Source: a virus. Taken from it: a stretch of DNA of 64,000 nucleotides. Location: the IMG/VR virus record IMGVR_UViG_3300031787_000018, positions 1-64,000 of that record; one strand, 5' to 3'. The notes beneath the pieces are model-generated. The model was not told where the DNA came from, searched no databases, and was given only the letters and a program-made list of their open reading frames with translations. Made by a program: the position numbers and the translations under genes. Shown piece after piece: positions 31,555-37,482 of the stretch (position 1 is its first letter; each line of letters begins with the position of its first letter).

Positions 31555-32037
31555 ATGGTACTAATACTTAACGCTGACTACACACCATTAACTGTGGCTA
31601 ACTTTAAAAGAGCCTACAGATTAGTGTATAAAGGTAAGGCAGAAATAGTGGTTTCTCATGGTAAAGTTGATGCTGGTATAATATTGGATAAGCCTTCCAT
31701 AATTAGATTAATTAAATATGTTTACTTTCCATATAAAAAAGTAACCTTATCAAGGTATAACATTTATAGAAGGGATGAACATAAGTGTTTATATTGTGGA
31801 TCCAAAGATAATTTAACGTTAGACCATGTTATACCAAGAAGTAAGGGTGGGCCAAACAGTTGGACAAACTTGGTGACATGTTGTATGAGATGTAATATGT
31901 TAAAGGGTGATAGAACACCTGATGAGGCAGGAATGGTATTATCACATAAACCATTTACACCTAATTATTTATATTTTATAAACAAAATGCATAAAATACA
32001 TGAAGAATGGAAACCTTATTTAATGGATGATAAATAA
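31555..32037 (+). CDS. HNH endonuclease
   Basis: 160 residues. HKCLYCGSKDNLTLDHVIPR followed by SKGGPNSWTNLVTCCMRCNM is a full HNH core: two CxxC zinc pairs, catalytic DH and N-x8-N. N-terminal VLILNADYTPLTVANFKRAY is typical of a common Bacteroidota HNH family. May be a free-standing nuclease in the tRNA region. Stop overlaps the next start. Confidence 0.9.
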   Translation: MVLILNADYTPLTVANFKRAYRLVYKGKAEIVVSHGKVDAGIILDKPSIIRLIKYVYFPYKKVTLSRYNIYRRDEHKCLYCGSKDNLTLDHVIPRSKGGPNSWTNLVTCCMRCNMLKGDRTPDEAGMVLSHKPFTPNYLYFINKMHKIHEEWKPYLMDDK

Positions 32038-32225
32038 TGGAAGGAAAAGAATTTAAATTTGTTGAGGGTATAGATTATTACCTAGATAAAGGTAGTATTG
32101 TACTTACTGAAGAATATTTAACACGTAGAAAAAAATGCTGTGGCTCTGGTTGCCGACATTGTCCATTTTGGCCTAGACATACTAAAGGTAATACAGAGTT
32201 AAGAGAAAAACCTAAAGAAAATTAA
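32037..32225 (+). CDS. DUF5522-like Cys-rich protein
   Basis: 62 residues. KKCCGSGCRHCPFWPR is the signature of a small Bacteroidota family (DUF5522) of unknown function. Overlaps the HNH stop by one base, suggesting both came together from a host. Confidence 0.7.
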   Translation: MEGKEFKFVEGIDYYLDKGSIVLTEEYLTRRKKCCGSGCRHCPFWPRHTKGNTELREKPKEN

Positions 32226-32232
32226 AAAATAC

Positions 32233-32263
32233 TTGACAGGAGATAAAAATTAATATATAATTG
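32233..32263 (+). promoter_or_regulatory. Promoter of tRNA-Met
   Basis: TTG (32233-32235), 20 bases, TATAATTG (32256-32263), one mismatch to TAnnTTTG; 12 bases before the tRNA. Confidence 0.6.
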
Positions 32264-32275
32264 TATCATTAATAT

Positions 32276-32347
32276 CGCGATGAGGGTGTTGGTTCCCCAC
32301 CGGTCTCATAAACCAGGTCCACGGCCGTTCGATTCGGCCCGTCGCCA
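32276..32347 (+). tRNA. tRNA-Met (CAT), initiator-like
   Basis: Acceptor CGCGATG/CGTCGCC with a C1-C72 mismatch, anticodon arm CCGGT-CTCATAA-ACCAG giving CAT, T arm GGCCG-TTCGATT-CGGCC. An unpaired 1-72 position is the hallmark of bacterial initiators, but the three G-C pairs of the initiator anticodon stem are not complete. Own promoter and terminator, no leader ORF. Confidence 0.75.
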
Positions 32348-32352
32348 CTAAG

Positions 32353-32382
32353 TCCCCTATAGTATTATAGGGGATTTTTTTT
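32353..32382 (+). terminator. Terminator after tRNA-Met
   Basis: TCCCCTATA/TATAGGGGA hairpin followed by eight T. Confidence 0.85.
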
Positions 32383-32420
32383 AACATTAAAGACAACTTG
32401 ACAAATTTAACAATCATAAC

Positions 32421-32430
32421 GATATTTATA
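32421..32430 (+). promoter_or_regulatory. Putative late-type promoter motif
   Basis: GATATTTATA, 14 bases before ATG 32445. Confidence 0.4.
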
Positions 32431-32444
32431 TAAAAAGATATACC

Positions 32445-33023
32445 ATGAGAAATTTTAACGAAGACGATTTTAACAATGAATTTGGTGATGACTTTTTTGG
32501 TCGTTGGGAACGATTTAATGAACGTATGAAAAACGATAGAGATTTTAGACGTGAAATTAATAGATTCCAAAAAGATTTTGAAGAAATGATGCGTATGATG
32601 TCTAAAAATAAAAAAAATGGCATAAATTTATTTGGTTTAAATGATGATATGAGGTTTATACCTTTAAACGATTTTAGGACAAATAATTTTGATGGAATGG
32701 ATATTCCTGAAGATGAAATGGATATTGAAAAAGGTGAGGATGAAAATGGTGAATGGGAAAAAAGAAATTGGGCATCACCTGACGGTTCTGTTTCTTATAC
32801 TTCTTTCACACGTTCATCAGGTATTGAGGATTTTGGTGATAAAATATTTGATAGAGATAAAAACAGAAATATTTTTGACCCTGAAAAAGAAAAATATTTA
32901 AAGTTGGCTAAATTAAAAAAGGCTTTGGATTATTGTGTTGAACAAGAAAAGTATGAAAAAGCCGCTGAACTTAAAAAAGAAATTGATAAAATAACAGCTT
33001 CTTTAAAAAAGAAAGAGGAATAA
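32445..33023 (+). CDS. Hypothetical protein with C-terminal UVR motif
   Basis: 192 residues. Very charged N-terminal half (NEFGDDFFGRWERFNERMKN). The C-terminus LAKLKKALDYCVEQEKYEKA-AELKKEIDKI matches the UVR helical hairpin (L..L...L..A...E.YE.AA.LRD.I) of UvrB/UvrC, ClpC and host McsA-like proteins, which mediates protein binding. Full role unknown. Confidence 0.6.
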   Translation: MRNFNEDDFNNEFGDDFFGRWERFNERMKNDRDFRREINRFQKDFEEMMRMMSKNKKNGINLFGLNDDMRFIPLNDFRTNNFDGMDIPEDEMDIEKGEDENGEWEKRNWASPDGSVSYTSFTRSSGIEDFGDKIFDRDKNRNIFDPEKEKYLKLAKLKKALDYCVEQEKYEKAAELKKEIDKITASLKKKEE

Positions 33024-33092
33024 AAACTATAAGTAATATTTTTTTACTGTTTTTTCTTATAGTTAATTTTAAATAATCATACATGGACAGTA

Positions 33093-33323
33093 GTGATGAA
33101 CCGTATAAACAAAGAAAGACTCGCAACCATAAGCTTAATTTTGGCAATGTTCTTCAACCCTCTAGGGTTCGACGCACTATTCAACGCTGTAATGACATTG
33201 ACAGGTTCTTATTGGATTACGGATATAATATTTTACCTTATATCACTATCGTTTCTTGGGTTATATTTCTTATTACAAGGTATTAACCCAATAAAACACG
33301 TAAAAGAAAAAATAAAAAAATAA
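33093..33323 (+). CDS. Small two-helix membrane protein
   Basis: 76 residues with helices LATISLILAMFFNPLGFDAL and IIFYLISLSFLGLYFLL and a basic tail. Preferred over the overlapping +2 reading because its composition is membrane-like. Ends ten bases before the operon 3 promoter. Confidence 0.55.
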   Translation: MMNRINKERLATISLILAMFFNPLGFDALFNAVMTLTGSYWITDIIFYLISLSFLGLYFLLQGINPIKHVKEKIKK

Positions 33324-33335
33324 TTTAAAAAATAG

Positions 33336-33365
33336 TTGACAAGTAATAAACTTTTACTATCTTTG
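33336..33365 (+). promoter_or_regulatory. Promoter of tRNA operon 3
   Basis: TTG (33336-33338), 19 bases, TATCTTTG (33358-33365). Shares a long identical stretch with the operon 2 promoter. Confidence 0.8.
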
Positions 33366-33400
33366 TATCATATTTATTAACAAACAAAACAATTAAAGAA

Positions 33401-33496
33401 ATGAAAAATTGGCATAACATATCGAGTATACATAGTAATCGAATTAATAGTTCGGTGTACACATGGTGTGTTTTGTCCAATCAAGATAATACTTAA
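33401..33496 (+). CDS. Leader peptide 3 (Asn/Ser/Ile/His/Trp/Arg-rich) of tRNA operon 3
   Basis: 31-residue ORF starting MKNWHNISSIHSNRINSS. It has 6 Asn, 6 Ser, 3 Ile, 2 His, 2 Trp and 1 Arg, 20 of 31 residues. The operon encodes 3 tRNA-Asn, 3 tRNA-Ser, 2 tRNA-Ile, 1 tRNA-His, 1 tRNA-Trp and 1 tRNA-Arg, so codon numbers also track tRNA gene numbers. Two Trp in 31 residues is itself unusual. Its 3' part forms one arm of an alternative hairpin. Confidence 0.8.
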   Translation: MKNWHNISSIHSNRINSSVYTWCVLSNQDNT

Positions 33497-33557
33497 TGGG
33501 AATTAAGTTTTTTGTACAAGGAAAACCCACCACATGAAAATGTCGGTGGGTTTTTTG
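33465..33557 (+). promoter_or_regulatory. Transcription attenuator of tRNA operon 3
   Basis: GGTGTGTTTT (33465-33474) inside the leader ORF can pair with AAAACCCACC (33522-33531) at 9 of 10 positions, extended by CC/GG. The exclusive terminator is CCCACCACAT (33526-33535) with ATGTCGGTGGG (33540-33550), followed by T. Confidence 0.75.
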
Positions 33558-33584
33558 TTATTTGACATATTGGTAAATTAAAAT

Positions 33585-33673
33585 GGAGAGTTAAGCAGAT
33601 GCATTGGAGCGTCGACCAGCTTTGAAACCTGGGTCTCGTTAAGTCGGGTGGGGGTCGGGTCCTCAGCTCTCCG
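33585..33673 (+). tRNA. tRNA-Ser (TGA)
   Basis: Acceptor GGAGAGT/GCTCTCC, anticodon arm CCAGC-TTTGAAA-CCTGG giving TGA, long variable arm, discriminator G. T loop GTCGGGT is atypical. Confidence 0.8.
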
Positions 33674-33679
33674 CAAAAT

Positions 33680-33768
33680 GGTGTTAGAGTCGGATATTGG
33701 TTAGCCGAGCTTGTCTGTGAAACAAGTGTTCTTTAGTGAACGTGCGGGTTCAATCCCCGTCTATCACC
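33680..33768 (+). tRNA. tRNA-His (GTG) with long variable arm
   Basis: G-1 and C73 encoded, 8-base acceptor GGTGTTAG/CTATCACC, anticodon arm CTTGT-CTGTGAA-ACAAG giving GTG, T arm GCGGG-TTCAATC-CCCGT. Variable region GTTC-TTTAGT-GAAC forms an extra arm, not normal for tRNA-His. Confidence 0.85.
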
Positions 33769-33775
33769 CAAATAC

Positions 33776-33850
33776 GGGTCTGTAGTACTAATTGGATAAA
33801 ACTTTCGGCTGTTAACCGAGATGATGTGAGTTCGAGTCTCACTGGACCCG
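33776..33850 (+). tRNA. tRNA-Asn (GTT), copy 1
   Basis: Acceptor GGGTCTG/TGGACCC, anticodon loop CTGTTAA giving GTT, T arm GTGAG-TTCGAGT-CTCAC, discriminator G. Confidence 0.9.
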
Positions 33851-33857
33851 CTGATTT

Positions 33858-33933
33858 GGACTGTAAGCTGACAAGGGGTAGCTGTGGCCTGTTAAGCCAA
33901 GGGTGGTGGGTTCGATTCCCACACAGTCCGCCA
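33858..33933 (+). tRNA. tRNA-Asn (GTT), copy 2, encoded CCA
   Basis: Acceptor GGACTGT/ACAGTCC, anticodon loop CTGTTAA giving GTT, T arm GTGGG-TTCGATT-CCCAC, G73 and CCA encoded. Different body from copies 1 and 3. Confidence 0.9.
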
Positions 33934-33936
33934 AAC

Positions 33937-34008
33937 GGGGGTATAGCTCAGTGGTAGAGCAGAGAGCTGTTAACTCTAAGGTCGTAGGTTCAATCCCTTC
34001 TACCCCCG
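33937..34008 (+). tRNA. tRNA-Asn (GTT), copy 3
   Basis: Acceptor GGGGGTA/TACCCCC, canonical D arm GCTCAGTGGTAGAGC, anticodon arm AGAG-CTGTTAA-CTCT giving GTT. Most host-like of the three. Confidence 0.9.
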
Positions 34009-34015
34009 CAAATAT

Positions 34016-34088
34016 AGTATCGTGTCTGAACGGTTTAGGAACTATCCTGATAAGATAGGAAAAGTGGGTTCAACTCCCACCGATACTA
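34016..34088 (+). tRNA. tRNA-Ile (GAT)
   Basis: Acceptor AGTATCG/CGATACT, anticodon arm CTATC-CTGATAA-GATAG giving GAT, T arm GTGGG-TTCAACT-CCCAC. Confidence 0.9.
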
Positions 34089-34095
34089 CTAAAAT

Positions 34096-34169
34096 ACATC
34101 TGAGACCATATAGGAATTGGTACTGGCTTCCAAACCCAGTTGTTGCAGGTTCGAATCCTGTCAGATGTG
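34096..34169 (+). tRNA. tRNA-Trp (CCA)
   Basis: Acceptor ACATCTG/CAGATGT, anticodon arm CTGGC-TTCCAAA-CCCAG giving CCA (one C-C mismatch at 31-39), T arm GCAGG-TTCGAAT-CCTGT, discriminator G. A Gly(TCC) reading leaves the stem unpaired. Confidence 0.8.
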
Positions 34170-34174
34170 CAAAA

Positions 34175-34264
34175 GGAAGATAGGTAAATATTGGTTTGTT
34201 ACAGCATCCTGCTAAGATGTCCCGGGTAATACCGGTGAGGGTTCAATTCCCTTGTCTTCCGCCA
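34175..34264 (+). tRNA. tRNA-Ser (GCT), encoded CCA
   Basis: Acceptor GGAAGAT/GTCTTCC, anticodon arm GCATC-CTGCTAA-GATGT giving GCT, variable arm CCCGGGTAATACCGG, G73 and CCA encoded. Confidence 0.9.
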
Positions 34265-34267
34265 AAT

Positions 34268-34355
34268 GGAGAGTTAAGGAAGGGAGTGGTTCCCTCGCTT
34301 GTTTGGAAAACAAGAACCCATTAAGTTGGGCACAGTTCGACTCTGTATCTCTCCG
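34268..34355 (+). tRNA. tRNA-Ser (GGA)
   Basis: Acceptor GGAGAGT/TCTCTCC, anticodon arm CTTGT-TTGGAAA-ACAAG giving GGA, variable arm CCCATTAAGTTGGG. Confidence 0.9.
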
Positions 34356-34365
34356 CTAATAACAT

Positions 34366-34437
34366 GGGCGTGTCATATAAGGGTTATTATGCGAAGCTTA
34401 TACCTTCGTCAAGGTGGCTCAACTCCACCCACGCCTA
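34366..34437 (+). tRNA. tRNA-Ile (TAT)
   Basis: Acceptor GGGCGTG/CACGCCT, anticodon arm CGAAG-CTTATAC-CTTCG giving TAT (reads AUA without lysidine), T arm GGTGG-CTCAACT-CCACC. Two of the three Ile codons in leader 3 are ATA. Confidence 0.85.
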
Positions 34438-34442
34438 CAAAT

Positions 34443-34517
34443 GGTTCCATAGTGTAATTGGATAACACGCAAAGCTACGAACTTTGAGACTTGAGGGTTC
34501 AAATCCTTCTGGAACTA
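34443..34517 (+). tRNA. tRNA-Arg (ACG)
   Basis: Acceptor GGTTCCA/TGGAACT, anticodon arm CAAAG-CTACGAA-CTTTG giving ACG, T arm GAGGG-TTCAAAT-CCTTC. Last tRNA of operon 3. Confidence 0.9.
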
Positions 34518-34523
34518 CTAACA

Positions 34524-34549
34524 AACCCACCCCATGGTGGGTTTTTTTA
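34524..34549 (+). terminator. Terminator of tRNA operon 3
   Basis: AACCCACC-CCAT-GGTGGGTT hairpin and T run. Confidence 0.85.
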
Positions 34550-34584
34550 TTTACATATGCCCCTAGTTTAAGTATAATTTATAT

Positions 34585-35103
34585 ATGATTAAAAATAGTA
34601 TTCCTGAACATAGAATGGGTGTACATGTTTCTGTACCGATAGAAGATATTAGACAGAACATGGATTTTGGTAATATAATCCAACCTAGATGGTTATTAAC
34701 AATACCACACAATCATGGTTTATATCAGTATTTAGTAAAAACAGATGGTCCATCAGTGGTAACAGTTGGTAATATTGATTTTGGTGTACCAAGATTGGAA
34801 TGGCAACCATTAAAATTAACCGTTGTAAGATGTGATGATTATGACACCACAAATACTATAACTTATACCAGTGGTACAATTACATTAGGTGATAGTCCTT
34901 TAGATGTAATCAGAAATTGGATGATGAGTTATGAAAAGAAAAATATTAGGTTGGAAAAAATAAACCATAATGGTTTATGGCATGAAAGGTTTGATATAAG
35001 AGGTTCATTTATAACAGAAATGAATCATGAGGTAATTATGGATAGGGAGATCAGTCAAATGGAGATAACAATAAATTTTGACCATTTACAGTATATATTA
35101 TGA
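34585..35103 (+). CDS. Hypothetical, possibly tail tube-like protein
   Basis: 172 residues, beta-rich. PLDVIRNWMMSYEKKNIRLE and ITEMNHEVIMDREISQMEIT followed by INFDHLQYIL recall the end of T4 gp19-type tail tube proteins (helix then long paired strands), but the rest gives no support. Overlaps the next gene by four bases. Confidence 0.4.
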   Translation: MIKNSIPEHRMGVHVSVPIEDIRQNMDFGNIIQPRWLLTIPHNHGLYQYLVKTDGPSVVTVGNIDFGVPRLEWQPLKLTVVRCDDYDTTNTITYTSGTITLGDSPLDVIRNWMMSYEKKNIRLEKINHNGLWHERFDIRGSFITEMNHEVIMDREISQMEITINFDHLQYIL

Positions 35104-35570
35104 AAGAAAAAATTATGAGCAAGGTGTTGAAAAAGATAATAAAAGAATCGTTATTGTTAGAATCTATAGATATTTTTGATATAAATAACATACCTTGTGA
35201 GTTTAATATACATACTGAAAATAATAATAACATAACAGTAATATTCACACCAAATTCAGAAGACTTTTACCAATTAAGTATTGAAATAAAAGATGACGGT
35301 TGTTATTATGTTATATTCGGTGTTATTATTGATGATGTAGTTAGAACATCTTTGACTTTAAATAGTGATTACAGACTTAAAGTTTTATCTACTGTGTTCT
35401 CTTTAATTAAATACTATACAGATAAGTATAACGTTGAATGTTTGGAAATGGATATAGATGATGAAATGAGATTAAAATTATATAATCTTTATTTTAGTAA
35501 ACATTTTAAAAATTTCCAAGTAGATAAGTTAGGTAACAAAGTGAGATTAGTAAAAAATGATAAACTTTAA
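35100..35570 (+). CDS. Virion-type protein with targeting peptide
   Basis: 156 residues. After MKEKI, the segment MSKVLKKIIKE-SLLLE fits the basic helix plus I-K-E pattern. Body is acidic alpha/beta (ITVIFTPNSEDFYQLSIEIK). The first 27 bases around the start recur before the gene at 35871. No known family. Confidence 0.55.
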   Translation: MKEKIMSKVLKKIIKESLLLESIDIFDINNIPCEFNIHTENNNNITVIFTPNSEDFYQLSIEIKDDGCYYVIFGVIIDDVVRTSLTLNSDYRLKVLSTVFSLIKYYTDKYNVECLEMDIDDEMRLKLYNLYFSKHFKNFQVDKLGNKVRLVKNDKL

Positions 35571-35874
35571 TCAATATTTTAAAGAAATTGTTAGACCAAT
35601 AATTGGTGGGGATATGATAAAGGATGTTATATTGGTTAATAACGCTAAAATTAAAAATATAACAATAACGGAAGAAATTGAGTTACAAAAAAATAGTGTA
35701 GGTATTGATTTAATTGAGGATTGGACTTTTGATTTTATAGACCTTATTCAAAAAATAGAAAAAGATTATGGAATCACAATAAAAGATGATGAATATTGTT
35801 GTGATAATAACGGTTATTTCACTGTTAAAACTTTTGATGAATTAAATGATATTATAAAAAATAAAACATTATGA
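35557..35874 (+). CDS. Acyl-carrier-like four-helix protein lacking the Ser
   Basis: 105 residues. NSVGIDLIEDWTFDFIDLIQ, KIEKDYGITIKDDEY and VKTFDELNDIIKN follow the acyl carrier protein pattern (helix 2 L..VE...E..F.I.I.D.....TV.D....I). The usual D-S-L phosphopantetheine site is replaced around D-W-T-F-D, so carrier function is doubtful. Overlaps both neighbours. Confidence 0.4.
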   Translation: MINFNQYFKEIVRPIIGGDMIKDVILVNNAKIKNITITEEIELQKNSVGIDLIEDWTFDFIDLIQKIEKDYGITIKDDEYCCDNNGYFTVKTFDELNDIIKNKTL

Positions 35875-36143
35875 AAGAAAAAATTATGAGCAAGGTTTTT
35901 ATAACCTTATTGGTTGTATGGGTGTTTTCGGCAGTTTATTTGTCGATTAATTCAATTTTTGGTATCTTTATGGATACAAATCCAAATATATCTAAAGCCA
36001 TATTAGGTTTTAGTTTTTTAGGTATGGTTGGTTCTGGTATCGTTAACAAATTTATTGGTAACGATTTAAATAAAATCGGTGAAGATTTAAAACAAAAAGG
36101 TTGTAAAACTTGTAAACAAAAGAATAAGAATGGGAATGTTTGA
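35871..36143 (+). CDS. Small two-helix membrane protein
   Basis: 90 residues with helices VFITLLVVWVFSAVYLSINS and AILGFSFLGMVGSGIV and a Cys-containing basic tail (CKTCKQKNKNG). Starts in the duplicated 27-base segment; the internal ATG at 35886 is an alternative. Confidence 0.55.
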   Translation: MKEKIMSKVFITLLVVWVFSAVYLSINSIFGIFMDTNPNISKAILGFSFLGMVGSGIVNKFIGNDLNKIGEDLKQKGCKTCKQKNKNGNV

Positions 36144-36603
36144 TTATCTTAATGTTGACATCAATATTCTACCTGATTTAACAGAAGAAGAAAGGGTTAA
36201 ATTAGGTGGTAATAATATTGATTGGCAAACAAAACATTTTGAATGTGAAATGACCCATGTTTATATTGTTGAGGATACAGAAAATAAATTTAGACATTCA
36301 TTCTTAAAAAACAGAACACCTTATAAATTACAAATAAAAAGATTTGATTGGGAAGAGGTACCAAAAGAAGAAAGACCGTACCCAAATGCTGATGAAAATT
36401 CTTTTGAACACCTTCTAGGTTCTTTTAGGGAAATTAATGTAAGAGTTGAAGATTTAGATTATACAGGAACTTTTACTTTCTATACTTATATAAAACCAGA
36501 AGATGAGGGGATTGGTGATGTTAAAAAGTTAAAATGGGTTGAGTTTATTTGTGAAGTTGAAAATGGTAAAATAATTTCAATAAAGCGGTTGACAGATGAA
36601 TAA
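36130..36603 (+). CDS. Hypothetical protein
   Basis: 157 residues, starts MGMFDYLNVDINILPDLTEE. A start of this type (G-M-F-D-x-L) is common in a family of phage proteins of unknown function. Acidic, beta-rich, with aromatic residues. Followed by the operon 4 promoter. Confidence 0.55.
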   Translation: MGMFDYLNVDINILPDLTEEERVKLGGNNIDWQTKHFECEMTHVYIVEDTENKFRHSFLKNRTPYKLQIKRFDWEEVPKEERPYPNADENSFEHLLGSFREINVRVEDLDYTGTFTFYTYIKPEDEGIGDVKKLKWVEFICEVENGKIISIKRLTDE

Positions 36604-36659
36604 TAATCCTTATATTTGTATAAGAAATAAAAATACATAACATAAATTTAACATAAGCG

Positions 36660-36690
36660 TTGACAAATAAATAAAACTTTATTAATTTTG
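36660..36690 (+). promoter_or_regulatory. Promoter of tRNA operon 4
   Basis: TTG (36660-36662), 20 bases, TAATTTTG (36683-36690). A second -7-like TATATTTG lies at 36611-36618. Confidence 0.7.
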
Positions 36691-36721
36691 TCCATATTTA
36701 TTTATAGAAGTTGTGGTTCTG

Positions 36722-36826
36722 ATGGGTTTCAGGAACCACCCCAAAAAAGACAGATACAGAACGGGGACTGTTTACAACGAAAACCCCACAAAAAAAACTA
36801 TAAACAAATTAAAACTAAAAAAATGA
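36722..36826 (+). CDS. Leader peptide 4a (Lys-rich) of tRNA operon 4
   Basis: 34-residue ORF whose stop overlaps the start of leader 4b (ATGA, 36823-36826). It has 8 Lys, 2 Gly, 2 Pro, 2 Tyr and 1 Asp, all amino acids of operon 4. Its ATG lies in the loop of a hairpin GTGGTTC (36713-36719)/GAACCAC (36733-36739), which may control its translation. Confidence 0.5.
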   Translation: MGFRNHPKKDRYRTGTVYNENPTKKTINKLKLKK

Positions 36827-36930
36827 GAAAGAATTACACATATCAACCGAGTACACCGAAAGCAGGGAAAGTAGCCGATAAAGGCTGTGATACCTTGAAT
36901 GGTTGTGGTATGTACAATTCTGTCTCATAA
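36823..36930 (+). CDS. Leader peptide 4b (Lys/Gly/Tyr/Pro/Ala/Asp/Cys-rich) of tRNA operon 4
   Basis: 35-residue ORF beginning MRKNYTYQPSTPKAGKVADK. It holds 4 Lys, 4 Gly, 3 Tyr, 2 Pro, 2 Ala, 2 Asp and 2 Cys. The operon encodes tRNA-Tyr, -Pro, -Asp, -Gly, -Ala, -Cys and -Lys: every tRNA is represented, while Leu, Phe, Trp, His, Ile and Glu codons are rare or absent. GGTTGTGG near its end (36901-36908) can pair with the terminator arm. Confidence 0.8.
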   Translation: MRKNYTYQPSTPKAGKVADKGCDTLNGCGMYNSVS

Positions 36931-36992
36931 GAATATATAGAGAAGAGTTTAAATAACCCCCACAACCGATAAAAAAGTTGTGGGGGTTTTTG
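36901..36992 (+). promoter_or_regulatory. Transcription attenuator of tRNA operon 4
   Basis: Antiterminator GGTTGTGG (36901-36908) with CCACAACC (36960-36967), 8 perfect pairs. Terminator CCCCCACAAC (36957-36966) with GTTGTGGGGG (36977-36986), 10 pairs, then T. The arms are mutually exclusive. Confidence 0.8.
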
Positions 36993-37005
36993 TTTATAGT
37001 TATAC

Positions 37006-37087
37006 CCGTAAGTTGAACAGGTGGTGAGTTCCGTTGACTGTAGATCAACCGTTTTAAACTGTGGGGGTTCGATTCCCTCCTTACGGA
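37006..37087 (+). tRNA. tRNA-Tyr (GTA)
   Basis: Acceptor CCGTAAG/CTTACGG, anticodon arm GTTGA-CTGTAGA-TCAAC giving GTA, long variable arm, T arm GGGGG-TTCGATT-CCCTC, discriminator A. Confidence 0.9.
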
Positions 37088-37111
37088 CAAAAACGTTCAT
37101 TGAAAATAAAA

Positions 37112-37220
37112 AGAATAGAAGCGGTGGTATTGGTTACATCGATAATGGATATCAATTTGACAGCAAATCAAACGTTGTGGGTTCGAGTCCCATGATAAAA
37201 AACACCGATATTTTTATTCT
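37112..37220 (+). ncRNA. Candidate Y RNA 3 with tRNA-like T arm, inside tRNA operon 4
   Basis: AGAATA (37112-37117) pairs with TATTCT (37215-37220) and CGGTG (37122-37126) with CACCG (37203-37207). The 5' strand reads GAAGCGGTGGTATTGGTTACATC, sharing GAAGCGGT...GTTACATC with the two RNAs before Ro60. Inside is TGGG-TTCGAGT-CCCA, a T-arm-like hairpin, as in YrlA-type bacterial Y RNAs with tRNA mimicry. Not a tRNA: the T arm is too far from the closing stem and there is no proper anticodon loop. Confidence 0.55.
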
Positions 37221-37237
37221 CTGTTCTTTTTAAATAT

Positions 37238-37316
37238 ATGGGGTTGGAGGAGTCAGGTTTTCCTCGCTTGGTTTGGGACCAAGAGACTTGCGTGGGTTCA
37301 AATCCCACACCCCATA
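37238..37316 (+). tRNA. tRNA-Pro (TGG)
   Basis: Acceptor ATGGGGT/ACCCCAT, anticodon arm CTTGG-TTTGGGA-CCAAG giving TGG, T arm GTGGG-TTCAAAT-CCCAC. Confidence 0.9.
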
Positions 37317-37322
37317 CAAAAC

Positions 37323-37399
37323 GGATACGGCGCATAACGGCTGGTGTACCTGACTGTCTATCAGGTTTTAAGAGGGTTCGACTCCCTTCGTATCCGCCA
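37323..37399 (+). tRNA. tRNA-Asp (GTC), encoded CCA
   Basis: Acceptor GGATACG/CGTATCC, anticodon arm CCTGA-CTGTCTA-TCAGG giving GTC, T arm GAGGG-TTCGACT-CCCTT, G73 and CCA encoded. Confidence 0.9.
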
Positions 37400-37401
37400 A
37401 T

Positions 37402-37472
37402 GCGGGATTAGCATAAAGTTAATGTACTAGTCTTCCAAACTAGTGAAGTCGGATAGTTACCGGCATCCCGCT
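37402..37472 (+). tRNA. tRNA-Gly (TCC) with unusual T loop
   Basis: Acceptor GCGGGAT/ATCCCGC, anticodon arm CTAGT-CTTCCAA-ACTAG giving TCC, T stem GTCGG/CCGGC but loop ATAGTTA instead of TTCNANT, discriminator T. Confidence 0.85.
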
Positions 37473-37482
37473 CTAAAATTAT

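Noticed and set aside
33736-33957. 73-codon ORF in tRNA operon 3
   Set aside because: It is the translation of tRNA-His and tRNA-Asn genes.
36688-36930. 80-codon ORF across leader 4
   Set aside because: Its start (TTG) lies in the -7 element, so the transcript would begin downstream; the two short leaders fit better.
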